DNA of 64,000 nucleotides. It comes from CAKVLS01 sp045651685 (GTDB lineage: Bacteria > Bacillota > Clostridia > Christensenellales > UBA1242). This document shows, in pieces, positions 34,541 to 42,879 of the stretch. Positions within the stretch are counted from its first letter, which is position 1. Each line of letters begins with the position of its first letter. The DNA lies in contig JAZRSV010000019.1 in assembly GCA_045651685.1 (NCBI GenBank), positions 1 to 64,000 on the forward strand. Direction: 5' to 3'. Position numbers and translations under genes: made by a program. The notes below the pieces were generated by a model. It was not told the DNA's origin, did not search any database, and saw only the letters and a list, made by a program, of their open reading frames with translations.

Positions 34541-37500
34541 GCGAAAACAAAACAAAATATACACCTGCTCAACAAGCTGTAATTGAATCTTCAGGCAACA
34601 ATCTTTTGGTGTCTGCAGGTGCAGGTAGTGGTAAGACAACAGTGCTTGTCGAAAAGGCCACCACTCAAATAAAAAACAAAGAAGTCAAGCTTGATCAATT
34701 GCTTATTGTCACCTTTACTGAGAGTGCCTCAAATGAGATGAAACAACGCCTGTATGAGAAGTTAAGCGAGCATTCTGCCGACCCAGTGGTCGCAGAAGAA
34801 TTAGAGAATATAAATAATAGCGATATATGTACATTGCATAGTTTTTGTCAGAAAATTATTAAGCAATACTTTTATGAGTTAGATATCGACCCAGCGTTCG
34901 GAATTATTGATGATAATGATTCTAGCTATCTAAAAGCGCAAATATTGCAAGATATATTACAACAACAATCTGCAGAGTACGATAGTAATTTTGAAAGACT
35001 TACAGAGATATTTTATAAGGGTAGAAAGTCTAACAATCTTAAAGACAATATTTTGTCTTTTTATGAGTTTTTGCAAACACAAGATGATAGACAAATCTTT
35101 TTACAAAACATCTCAAAATCATGCTACAATGTTGACCTAAAAAACAACCCTGCAGCAACACTTATTAACAAAAAAGTTTGTTTAGATTGTGCTTACTTTT
35201 TAAGAGAGTTCAAAAGTAAACTTGACATAGCGCAAGGCCTTAAACTGCCTAAACTTGAGAGCTTGCTTAGCAGCATAGTTCAAGGGCTGAGTTTGATAAA
35301 TATTGAAAATGATTTTGAGACAAATTTTGACAATGCAAAAACTGTATTTAGTTTGTCTGGTGGTTTTGGCTATTGCAAAAAAGAAGACGAACAACTTGCT
35401 ACAGAATGTGCCGAGTTGTGGGAGACTTTTGGCAAGGCAAAAAATAATATCAAAGAATTGTATTGTCAAGATAATGTTGATTTGATTGTTGAGCATCTAG
35501 CAAAAGCAAGTAGAGTTATAGACAAATTTGTAGAGCTAACTTTACTTTTTGAAAAAGAATACACATATCAAAAAAGTGCAAAAAAAGTTTTAGACTTTAA
35601 TGATTTAGAAAAGTACGCTCTAAAACTTTTGTCTAATGATACTTTGCGCAAAGCGCTTGTTGGTAAATATAAGTTTATTTATATTGACGAGTACCAAGAC
35701 ATCAACAACATTCAAGAGAGTATATTAAACAAATTAACCAACGGCAAAAACCTTATCATGGTAGGCGATATCAAACAAAGTATATATGCCTTTAGAAATA
35801 GTAGCCCTCAAATATTTATAGACAAAAAAGGTAGCTACGAGCTTGATAATGCCAAAGGTACTGTTATTGACCTTAACGAAAACTTTAGAAGCAACCCATT
35901 AATTTTGAAGTTTATAAACAAAATTTTTGACCAAGTTATGACATTAGATTTTGGTGGAGTTGACTACAAAAATAGAGGTTCTTTTAATGGCAGGGCGGAG
36001 TACCAAAAAGTAAATGATTTGCCAGAGGTAAGCGTCAACATTATTAATGACCACAAAGAAGAAACAGAAATCGTAAGTGGTCTATACAATATTGATCAAG
36101 ATATAAAACAAACAACATCATCAAAACAATTAGAAGCACATTTTGTAGCGCAACAAATTTCTAAACTTGTAGGCGCACATCAAATATATGATGCAAAAAA
36201 GAAAACAACAAAAACAATAGAGTATAAAGATATTACAATTTTATGCAGAACCAGAAACTTGCTAAAAGATTTTGCTAATATGCTTATCAAATACAACATA
36301 CCTGTTTCTGCCAACTTGCATGAGAGTATGTTTGACAACCCTGACATTATGTTTTTGTTAAGTTTGTTAAAAGTTATTAATAATCCAAATGATGACATTG
36401 AGCTTGCAACAGTCTTGTCTCATCATTTGTTAGGCTTTGATTATGAAGAATTAATAACAATAAGACAATCAACCGACCAAGACAATTTTTATCTAGCATG
36501 CAAAGAATATTTGTCAAGAGACAACGACCTTGCAAAAAAACTACAAGATGTTTTTGACTATTTTAAGGAGTTGCGTTTTGAGAGCAACTTTGCAAGTATA
36601 TACAACTTGCTACTTATGTTAGACAATAAGCTTGGCATAACTAATTACTTTTTGTCTTTGCCAAATGGTAGAGATAGGCAAGTGGTTGTTAACAATTATA
36701 TTGAGAGCTTTAGTGGTTCTAGCTACAACTATGACCTTGTAGGTTATATCAACTATGTAGATACATACCTAAAAGATAGTGTAAACGCCACCAACATTAT
36801 TCAACCTGCAGACTGTGTAAAACTAGACACAATACATTCGAGTAAGGGTCTAGAGTATAACATAGTATTTTTGGTAGGTTGTGGCGAAGGCTTTGTAAAA
36901 TTGAGTACCAAGCAAGATCTTGTCAAAGAAAAATCTTTAGGTCTTGGTATCAACTATTATGACCTAGATAGTAGAGCTGCTTACAACACTATTGCAAAAA
37001 AGGCAATAAACATGCAAATAGAGCAAAGTGAATTATTAGAAGAAACACGCCTTTTGTATGTAGCTTTGTCTCGTGCAAAAAATCATCTATATATTGTAGG
37101 CAAAGCTAATGTAGAAAAGATAAATACTCAACCATCAGAGTATAGTATTCGTAAGGCAAATAATTATTTAGAATGGATACTATCTGGCTTTGATACTAAC
37201 ACTCTAAAAGCAATAAAACTAGGAAACAAAGATTTTGTTTCTAATCCAAAAACAATGCCTGTTGTTGTAAGAGTTTTTGATAGAGACGATCTTGTCCAAA
37301 GTGATATCAAAAATCCTATACAAGCTTTTGATACAAGTGTTGTTAACAAACAATTGTTTGACGATATACAAACATATCTTAACAAACCATATCACAATCA
37401 ACTAGCAACAACAATAGCGCAAAAAAACTCTGTCACTTCGCTTATGGCGATGCAAGATAATTATGAGAGTATTAACAACGAACCAAAGGTGTTTGACTTA

Positions 37501-38019
37501 TCAGAACACAATAGTGGTGTAGACTTTGACTTTGCAAAACTTGGTACTGCATATCATACAGTTATGCAGTATGTAGATTTTGACATTGTGTCAGAAGATC
37601 AAGTAAAAACTTTGATAAATAAGTTAATAGCAAACAATGTTTATCTTGCAGATTATCTAAACAAAGTTTCTTGCAAAAAGATTTTGCAAGCAGTGCAACA
37701 ATTAAAACAATTTGATCTAAAAAATGCTTTGAGAGAAAAGCAATTTATGATGTATGTACCTCACAACCAAGTAGTGCCTGGTAGCTCACTAGAAGACAAG
37801 GTTTTGCTGCAAGGTGTTATTGACTTAATTGTCGTTGGCGACCGCAACATCATTATTGATTATAAGACAACTCGCACAGACACGGCAGAACAATTGGTCG
37901 AAAAATACCAAGTACAAATGGATCTTTACAAAAAAGCTGCAGAGCTAGCTTTGGGTAAAAATATCGACCAAGTGTACATTTATTCGTTTATACACAATAA
38001 AATTGTCCAAGTTTTTTGA
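34537..38019 (+). CDS. addA: ATP-dependent helicase/nuclease subunit A
   Basis: 1160 aa. UvrD-like helicase plus nuclease. Seen: Walker A 'VSAGAGSGKTTVLVEK' (~25-40), 'LIVTFTESASNEMKQRL', Walker B 'FIYIDEYQDIN' (D384-D388 region), 'MVGDIKQSIYAFR', 'LDTIHSSKGLEYNIVF' and 'RLLYVALSRAKNHLYIV'. The C-terminal nuclease motif 'IIDYKTTRTD' is at ~1105. ATGA overlap with addB and GAGGAGG ribosome binding site imply translational coupling. All helicase motifs intact, in contrast to the missing ATP motif of AddB. Confidence 0.96.
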   Translation: MSENKTKYTPAQQAVIESSGNNLLVSAGAGSGKTTVLVEKATTQIKNKEVKLDQLLIVTFTESASNEMKQRLYEKLSEHSADPVVAEELENINNSDICTLHSFCQKIIKQYFYELDIDPAFGIIDDNDSSYLKAQILQDILQQQSAEYDSNFERLTEIFYKGRKSNNLKDNILSFYEFLQTQDDRQIFLQNISKSCYNVDLKNNPAATLINKKVCLDCAYFLREFKSKLDIAQGLKLPKLESLLSSIVQGLSLINIENDFETNFDNAKTVFSLSGGFGYCKKEDEQLATECAELWETFGKAKNNIKELYCQDNVDLIVEHLAKASRVIDKFVELTLLFEKEYTYQKSAKKVLDFNDLEKYALKLLSNDTLRKALVGKYKFIYIDEYQDINNIQESILNKLTNGKNLIMVGDIKQSIYAFRNSSPQIFIDKKGSYELDNAKGTVIDLNENFRSNPLILKFINKIFDQVMTLDFGGVDYKNRGSFNGRAEYQKVNDLPEVSVNIINDHKEETEIVSGLYNIDQDIKQTTSSKQLEAHFVAQQISKLVGAHQIYDAKKKTTKTIEYKDITILCRTRNLLKDFANMLIKYNIPVSANLHESMFDNPDIMFLLSLLKVINNPNDDIELATVLSHHLLGFDYEELITIRQSTDQDNFYLACKEYLSRDNDLAKKLQDVFDYFKELRFESNFASIYNLLLMLDNKLGITNYFLSLPNGRDRQVVVNNYIESFSGSSYNYDLVGYINYVDTYLKDSVNATNIIQPADCVKLDTIHSSKGLEYNIVFLVGCGEGFVKLSTKQDLVKEKSLGLGINYYDLDSRAAYNTIAKKAINMQIEQSELLEETRLLYVALSRAKNHLYIVGKANVEKINTQPSEYSIRKANNYLEWILSGFDTNTLKAIKLGNKDFVSNPKTMPVVVRVFDRDDLVQSDIKNPIQAFDTSVVNKQLFDDIQTYLNKPYHNQLATTIAQKNSVTSLMAMQDNYESINNEPKVFDLSEHNSGVDFDFAKLGTAYHTVMQYVDFDIVSEDQVKTLINKLIANNVYLADYLNKVSCKKILQAVQQLKQFDLKNALREKQFMMYVPHNQVVPGSSLEDKVLLQGVIDLIVVGDRNIIIDYKTTRTDTAEQLVEKYQVQMDLYKKAAELALGKNIDQVYIYSFIHNKIVQVF

Positions 38020-38068
38020 AAAAAAGTAAAAAATTAATATTTATTTATTAGTAAATATAATTTTTTTG

Positions 38069-38077
38069 TGTTATACT
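38069..38077 (+). promoter_or_regulatory. Extended -10 promoter of the 685-aa membrane protein
   Basis: TGTTATACT; no convincing -35. ATG follows 30 nt on, after AAAGGAG. Confidence 0.5.
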
Positions 38078-38107
38078 AACAACATAAATTAGGCAAAGGA
38101 GAAAATT

Positions 38108-40165
38108 ATGAACATATTTGATACTATTGCAGATGGAATTAAATATGCCGCTACTCAATTAGGTTTGCAATATATTGCACTTATTGCTCTTGGCATTATA
38201 ATTCTAGCAATCATTGTTATTATCCAAAGTATTAGAAGTTCTTATGAAACAAAAATCTTAAAGAGTGTAGATAAGTTTAACAAATACTTTTCTAAACAAC
38301 CTTTTATCAATGACGAAAACTTGGTAGAGTTTAATGCGAGAATGAAAAAGGTTCCTAGAATTTTGCGCAACCGTTGGCAAATGTATATGCTAAACAGAGA
38401 AGACGCTCCTACAAAATATATCAACCTTGATACCTGTGTAGAAAAACCATTGCGTACAAGCTTGATTGAGCGTAACATGAGCAACTTTACAATGTTTACT
38501 GGTCTTATCTGTTTTGTATCATTGTTGTTTGGTCTATGTGCAGTTCAAGATCCTTCTATGACTATTAGTTGGTTTAAGGCTTTGTTAGTACCTGCAGTTG
38601 TATTCTTGTTTAGCTCTGTATTTATTCTTATTGTTCGCAGCTGGAAAAATGCGATACATGCAGACTTGTACGAAAACTTCCACATCTTCGAACAAAACCT
38701 AACAAGATCTGTGACAACTTTGCCAGCATATGTAGACTACGAAATATTGTTTACTAAAAAAGAAATCAGAGATGGTATCCCTGTATTGCAACAATATTTA
38801 GAAAAGCGTGCTTTCTTAGAACAACAAGAATTAGAAAGAGCTAGAGAAAACGCAGTCGAAACCGAATCTTATGATTTTGAAGAACTTGGCATCAATGGTT
38901 CACTAGTACTAGAAAGAGCCATGAAAGAATGTGAAACTTACATCGGCAACCGTAGAAGATTGCTAGGTGAGTGTGGCCAAATCGAATCAGAAAAAGAAAA
39001 CTTTGCAAAGAACTATGACGCAACAGAAAAAGACTATCAAAGAAAGCTTCAAGCAAGTAGAGAAAACTTGGAGAGCTTAAAAGCACAACAAGAAGCTTCT
39101 ACAAACAGAATTGAAAGCAACTATATTCGTAAGCAATTGCAAGACGAAATCAAAAAGCAACAACAATTAGAAAAAGATAGTGACGAAGCAGCAGAAAAGT
39201 TTAAGCAAGAGCAAGCTTCTCTTGATGCAGAAGTTGTAAAGAGAAAAGAAGAAATCGAAGAAAAGCGTAAAGCTGTTGAATCTTCTATGTTGCTAGAGTT
39301 TAAGAACTATGCAAATGTTATGTATAAAAAACTTGCTGATGCAGCACAAAAATCTACAGCAGCAAGATTAGAAAAATTGTCAGTAGAAAACGAAGAGTTA
39401 AAAGAATTGTTAAAAACTTTCCAAACTGACAAACTTGATGTTTTGAGTTTGATTGACAATATCGAACTAAAAGCAGACAAATCTGTAGAAGACAAAGGTT
39501 TGTATGATAACGAACAAGAACAAATACCTGATTTGTTATATGACGAAACCGGCGCTCCTAACGCAGAGATCGAAGATGTAAAAGCAAAATCAGCTTTTGA
39601 TCTAGAAGAAGAAAAAGAATTGGTAAGACCTGATGTTCAACCACAAGTTGCACCAGTGCCACCAATCTCTCCAATACCAGCATTTGCTCCAGAGGCTACA
39701 GTAGCTCCGGCAGCTCCTATTGCAGAAGCGCCAGTAGCTCCAGCAGCACCAGCTACTCCAACTCAAGATGAGCTAAATGACATTCAAAAGAAAATCGAAG
39801 AAGAAAACGCAAACCTTTTCAAACAAAAACAAGAGTTTGAAACACAAATAAATAACACTATTTCTAAAATTGATGATACTGATGATGATGAAGATGCAGG
39901 CCAAAAACCAGCAGAACCAGTAGAGATACCTGATGTAAAAGCGGCAGCTCCAGCAGCACCAGTAGTAGAAGAAAAAGAAGAAGAACCAGAGCCAAAGCCA
40001 GCTCCTGCTAAAAAGCCAGAGCCAAAACCAGCTCCAGCAGCACCAGCTAAAAAGACTTTGACAAAAACTTCTGCAAAACCAGCAGCTAAAAAATCTGGTG
40101 GCAATGATGACATCGATGATATTAATAGCGAAATGGAAGATTTGCTAAACTCTCTAAATGATTAA
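38108..40165 (+). CDS. Three-span membrane protein with long coiled coil, unknown
   Basis: 685 aa. Spans at about 20-40, 126-146 and 157-177, with an 85-residue polar loop between the first two; this topology resembles TolQ/ExbB/ZorA-type stator proteins, but no signature residues were recognised. Residues ~215-440 form a long charged coiled coil ('QQQLEKDSDEAAEKFKQEQA'), and ~500-685 are Pro/Ala/Glu-rich and disordered, ending 'DDIDDINSEMEDLLNSLND'. Strong AAAGGAG and an own terminator. Neighbours are addA upstream and a PRC-barrel gene convergent downstream; no MotB/ExbD partner lies next to it. Could also be a structural envelope or cytoskeleton-like protein. Confidence 0.65.
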   Translation: MNIFDTIADGIKYAATQLGLQYIALIALGIIILAIIVIIQSIRSSYETKILKSVDKFNKYFSKQPFINDENLVEFNARMKKVPRILRNRWQMYMLNREDAPTKYINLDTCVEKPLRTSLIERNMSNFTMFTGLICFVSLLFGLCAVQDPSMTISWFKALLVPAVVFLFSSVFILIVRSWKNAIHADLYENFHIFEQNLTRSVTTLPAYVDYEILFTKKEIRDGIPVLQQYLEKRAFLEQQELERARENAVETESYDFEELGINGSLVLERAMKECETYIGNRRRLLGECGQIESEKENFAKNYDATEKDYQRKLQASRENLESLKAQQEASTNRIESNYIRKQLQDEIKKQQQLEKDSDEAAEKFKQEQASLDAEVVKRKEEIEEKRKAVESSMLLEFKNYANVMYKKLADAAQKSTAARLEKLSVENEELKELLKTFQTDKLDVLSLIDNIELKADKSVEDKGLYDNEQEQIPDLLYDETGAPNAEIEDVKAKSAFDLEEEKELVRPDVQPQVAPVPPISPIPAFAPEATVAPAAPIAEAPVAPAAPATPTQDELNDIQKKIEEENANLFKQKQEFETQINNTISKIDDTDDDEDAGQKPAEPVEIPDVKAAAPAAPVVEEKEEEPEPKPAPAKKPEPKPAPAAPAKKTLTKTSAKPAAKKSGGNDDIDDINSEMEDLLNSLND

Positions 40166-40170
40166 TAAAA

Positions 40171-40199
40171 AAAAGCCCAACACTATGTTGGGTTTTTTT
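40171..40199. terminator. Bidirectional terminator between convergent genes
   Basis: AAAAGCCCAAC / GTTGGGTTTTT (one G-U), loop ACTAT, with A and T runs on both flanks. Confidence 0.85.
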
Positions 40200-40200
40200 G

Positions 40201-40977
40201 TTATGTTTTGTTTCTGCTAAAAACAGCTAGCTCTACAAGTTTATTATGTAGTTTTGCATTATGAATTGTTTTTGCAGTTATTATATTGTCTTTTTTGATA
40301 ATAATTTCGTTGTTGCTACCATATACAGTTTTTGATACTTTGCGACCTATCAAAAAGTTTTGATCGCTGACAATCCTTTGCGGTAGTGGATTGGTGCTAA
40401 ACTTATATGTCTCTTTTTGCAACGGCGCAAGGTCTTCTATTTTTGGTAGTTCTATTTTGGGCAACTCTATCTTTGGCATGATGTTAACAATATTGCTTTG
40501 TTTTACTTTAGCAATTGTTGGTTTATAATTTTGTTTGCTAAACTTAATGCCGCTACTGTTAATAACCAAATTGTCATTGTTATAACTAATGACGCTTTTG
40601 CTATCGTAGGTGGCATCTCCTACAGATATCTCTTCTATCTTAAAGTTGGTTGATAGTATAACATCTTTTACTTGTCCTAGATAGTTGCCTTCTAAACTAT
40701 ATACAATATTGTTAATAGGGTTGTTGTATACAACTCTCGGTGCAAATATCAGTGGTGTGATGCCACTGTTATTTTTTATTGTTATTGCGCTGTCACCTAT
40801 ACAAAAGACCTTTGTTATATCTAATAGTACTTCTTCATCTTCGCTATCATTAAAAAGTATAAGATGTTTTGCTCGTTTGAGTTCGGTGTCAAAGCATATG
40901 TTTTTGACCGTGCCTTCGCACATGCCATTGTATAAGTTGATTACGGGTTTCGAAATAATATTGGTTACTTTATACAT
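40201..40977 (-). CDS. PRC-barrel domain protein
   Basis: 258 aa; ATG preceded by AGGAGG on the minus strand. Residues ~1-70 ('IISKPVINLYNGMCEGTVKN', 'LLDITKVFCIGDSAI') and ~88-140 ('VYSLEGNYLGQVKDVILSTN') each match a PRC-barrel, the small beta-barrel of RimM, reaction-centre H and YrrD-like proteins. A linker with the repeat PKIELPKIELPKIEDL (~168-183) leads to a third beta-rich part (~205-258). Cytoplasmic, no spans. Function unknown; YrrD-like proteins in Firmicutes are often linked to sporulation or photosystem-like assembly, so only a scaffold role can be inferred. Confidence 0.75.
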   Translation of the reverse strand: MYKVTNIISKPVINLYNGMCEGTVKNICFDTELKRAKHLILFNDSEDEEVLLDITKVFCIGDSAITIKNNSGITPLIFAPRVVYNNPINNIVYSLEGNYLGQVKDVILSTNFKIEEISVGDATYDSKSVISYNNDNLVINSSGIKFSKQNYKPTIAKVKQSNIVNIMPKIELPKIELPKIEDLAPLQKETYKFSTNPLPQRIVSDQNFLIGRKVSKTVYGSNNEIIIKKDNIITAKTIHNAKLHNKLVELAVFSRNKT

Positions 40978-41099
40978 TTTTTCCTCCTACTATACAAATA
41001 TATATGTTTGCTAATGTCTATTTATTAAAAATCTTTTGCAAAAAAATGTGTTTGGTGTTATTATTTTTATATATAAATTTTTTTAGGAATGTTTTTGAT

Positions 41100-42488
41100 A
41101 TGTTTGGACTATTAAAAAAGTTGTTTTCTAAACCCATAACAACAGATGAGTCTGATAGCAACGAACTTGTTGATATGTGTTATCTAAAAAACAACGAACT
41201 AAAACTTAATTCGGAGTTAATGGTTGAAAATAACTATTACTGTATCATTATGCATTATGATGATATGTGTGATATTTTGGCGTCTGGCAAATACAAAGCA
41301 AACGATAGAGATTTGCCTAGACTTATGCGTTATGCAAAAACCATAAAAACCAAAAAAGGCCCAATCGCGCCAAAAAGTGTTCCTGCAGACATTTATTTTG
41401 TCAACATGAACCCAATAAAAGACAACTGCTTTAAGAGTCCTTACAAAGTAGTATTGTTAGATGGTGATAAAAAAGTAAAAACTAGAGTTTATGGCTCTTA
41501 TACTATCAAAGCAGATAGTCCAACAAAATTAATTGCTGCACTAAAGTCTGATTATGACTGCATCAGAAAAGGTGTCGCTATAAAAGAACTATCTGCAATA
41601 ATAGGTTATATTATTGGAGAAATTGCTTATAAAGAAAAATTAAAGCTAAAAGATCTTCAAGAACCTACACAAGATATAATAGATTTGTTAACCGAAAGAC
41701 TTAACAAAAAACTAGATCAATACGGTTGCATATTAAGCGACTTAAAAATATCAAAAGTTGTTTTGCCAAAAAACTATGTCGAAAAGCAATTTGAGATAGA
41801 AGATGCAAAACCAAAAACAAAACAAAAACATATCCCAGAAGAAATAGAAGAAGAACCTGTACCAGTTATGGCTAGGGGTGAGCAAGAAGCTACAGTTAAT
41901 ACAGACAATGTTATTAACCTAGGTTATGGAGATATGCAGCCAGAACCTGCAACCAAACAATCTGCCCAAGAAATTTACGAAGCGTATAGTAAACAGTTTG
42001 CTTCTAACAATGTGACAACCACTTCAGACCAAGCTGCGCCAAATATATTGTCTGGTGTGGCAAAAGAACCTGCAGAAGAGAGGGTGCAAACTCTAGAGCC
42101 TACGCCACCAGCGCCTAATGATGACAAAGATGTGATTAACCTTTTGGGTGGACATGCTATAGCATCGCAACAAGAGGTCGCTTCTAGAAAGCAAGAAATA
42201 AATGATATAAAAAGTTTTGTCCTTGGAGAGACAAAAAAAGAAGAGCCAAAGACTCAAGAGAAACAACCAGAAAAACCAGTTGTGCCTCAAGAGGATAAGC
42301 CAAAACCACAAGAAAAGCCAAAGACAATTAAGACCTGTCCAGTTTGTGCTCAAACAATGGCGCTTGATGCAAGGTTTTGTTCTAACTGCGGTGCAAATGT
42401 TTCTGAAGAAATCATATGCAAAGCGTGCGGTACAAAAAATCAAGGCGATGCCAAATTTTGTAAAATTTGTGGTAGCAAATTAAACTAA
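41100..42488 (+). CDS. SPFH-domain protein with C-terminal double zinc ribbon
   Basis: 462 aa from the ATG at 41100 (AGGA 11 nt upstream); a longer frame to 41004 lacks a ribosome binding site. Residues ~25-240 follow the YdjI/SPFH pattern: 'SELMVENNYYCIIMHYDDMC', 'SVPADIYFVNMNPIKDNCFK' and 'KTRVYGSYTIKADSP'. A ~150-residue Glu/Pro-rich linker precedes two zinc ribbons, CPVC...CSNC and CKAC...CKIC (~412-460). In Bacillus YdjI localises membrane-stress proteins with PspA; a similar membrane-scaffold role is inferred. Next to the PRC-barrel gene (divergent). Confidence 0.82.
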   Translation: MFGLLKKLFSKPITTDESDSNELVDMCYLKNNELKLNSELMVENNYYCIIMHYDDMCDILASGKYKANDRDLPRLMRYAKTIKTKKGPIAPKSVPADIYFVNMNPIKDNCFKSPYKVVLLDGDKKVKTRVYGSYTIKADSPTKLIAALKSDYDCIRKGVAIKELSAIIGYIIGEIAYKEKLKLKDLQEPTQDIIDLLTERLNKKLDQYGCILSDLKISKVVLPKNYVEKQFEIEDAKPKTKQKHIPEEIEEEPVPVMARGEQEATVNTDNVINLGYGDMQPEPATKQSAQEIYEAYSKQFASNNVTTTSDQAAPNILSGVAKEPAEERVQTLEPTPPAPNDDKDVINLLGGHAIASQQEVASRKQEINDIKSFVLGETKKEEPKTQEKQPEKPVVPQEDKPKPQEKPKTIKTCPVCAQTMALDARFCSNCGANVSEEIICKACGTKNQGDAKFCKICGSKLN

Positions 42489-42495
42489 CATATGC

Positions 42496-42524
42496 TTGAT
42501 ATAAATGTTTAATTGTGATAAAGT
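42496..42524 (+). promoter_or_regulatory. Promoter of the DUF1858 gene
   Basis: TTGATA, 17 bp, TAAAGT; 35 nt before the ATG. Confidence 0.6.
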
Positions 42525-42558
42525 ATGTTTTGTAAAAATAAAACTTAAGGAGTTTATT

Positions 42559-42798
42559 ATGAAAGTTTCTAAAAAAATGACAGTTGGAGAAATCTTAAAC
42601 AAATATTCTAACGCACAAGAAGTTCTTGCTGGTTTTGGTTTGCATTGCTTTGGTTGCCCAATGAGCCAAATGGAGACTGTAGAACAAGCTGCAGCTGCTC
42701 ATGGTGTAGATGTTGAGTTTATGATGGCTCAATTAGAAAAAGATCTTGTTGCAGCAGAACCTGCAAAAAAGACTTGCAAAAGAACTTGCAAAAAATAA
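42559..42798 (+). CDS. DUF1858-type redox-disulfide small protein
   Basis: 79 aa from the ATG at 42559 (AAGGAG upstream; a longer in-frame start at 42505 lies inside the promoter). Matches the DUF1858 pattern: 'KMTVGEILNKYSNAQEVLAG', then 'GLHCFGCPMSQMETVEQAAA' with the CxxC pair, and 'HGVDVEFMM'. Family members accompany hybrid-cluster and Fe-S redox proteins in anaerobes. The last nine residues add two further Cys in TCKRTCKK, which may widen metal or disulfide chemistry. Confidence 0.9.
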   Translation: MKVSKKMTVGEILNKYSNAQEVLAGFGLHCFGCPMSQMETVEQAAAAHGVDVEFMMAQLEKDLVAAEPAKKTCKRTCKK

Positions 42799-42879
42799 TT
42801 AAAAACTAACAAAAAAGACCTATATATAATATAATAGGTTTACATAAGCAAAAAACTTATTAAAAGGAGTGTAAGATAA

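Noticed and set aside
41004..41099. Extra hydrophobic N-terminal 32 residues for the SPFH protein
   Set aside because: No ribosome binding site, and family members start directly with the MFGLLKK-like stretch.
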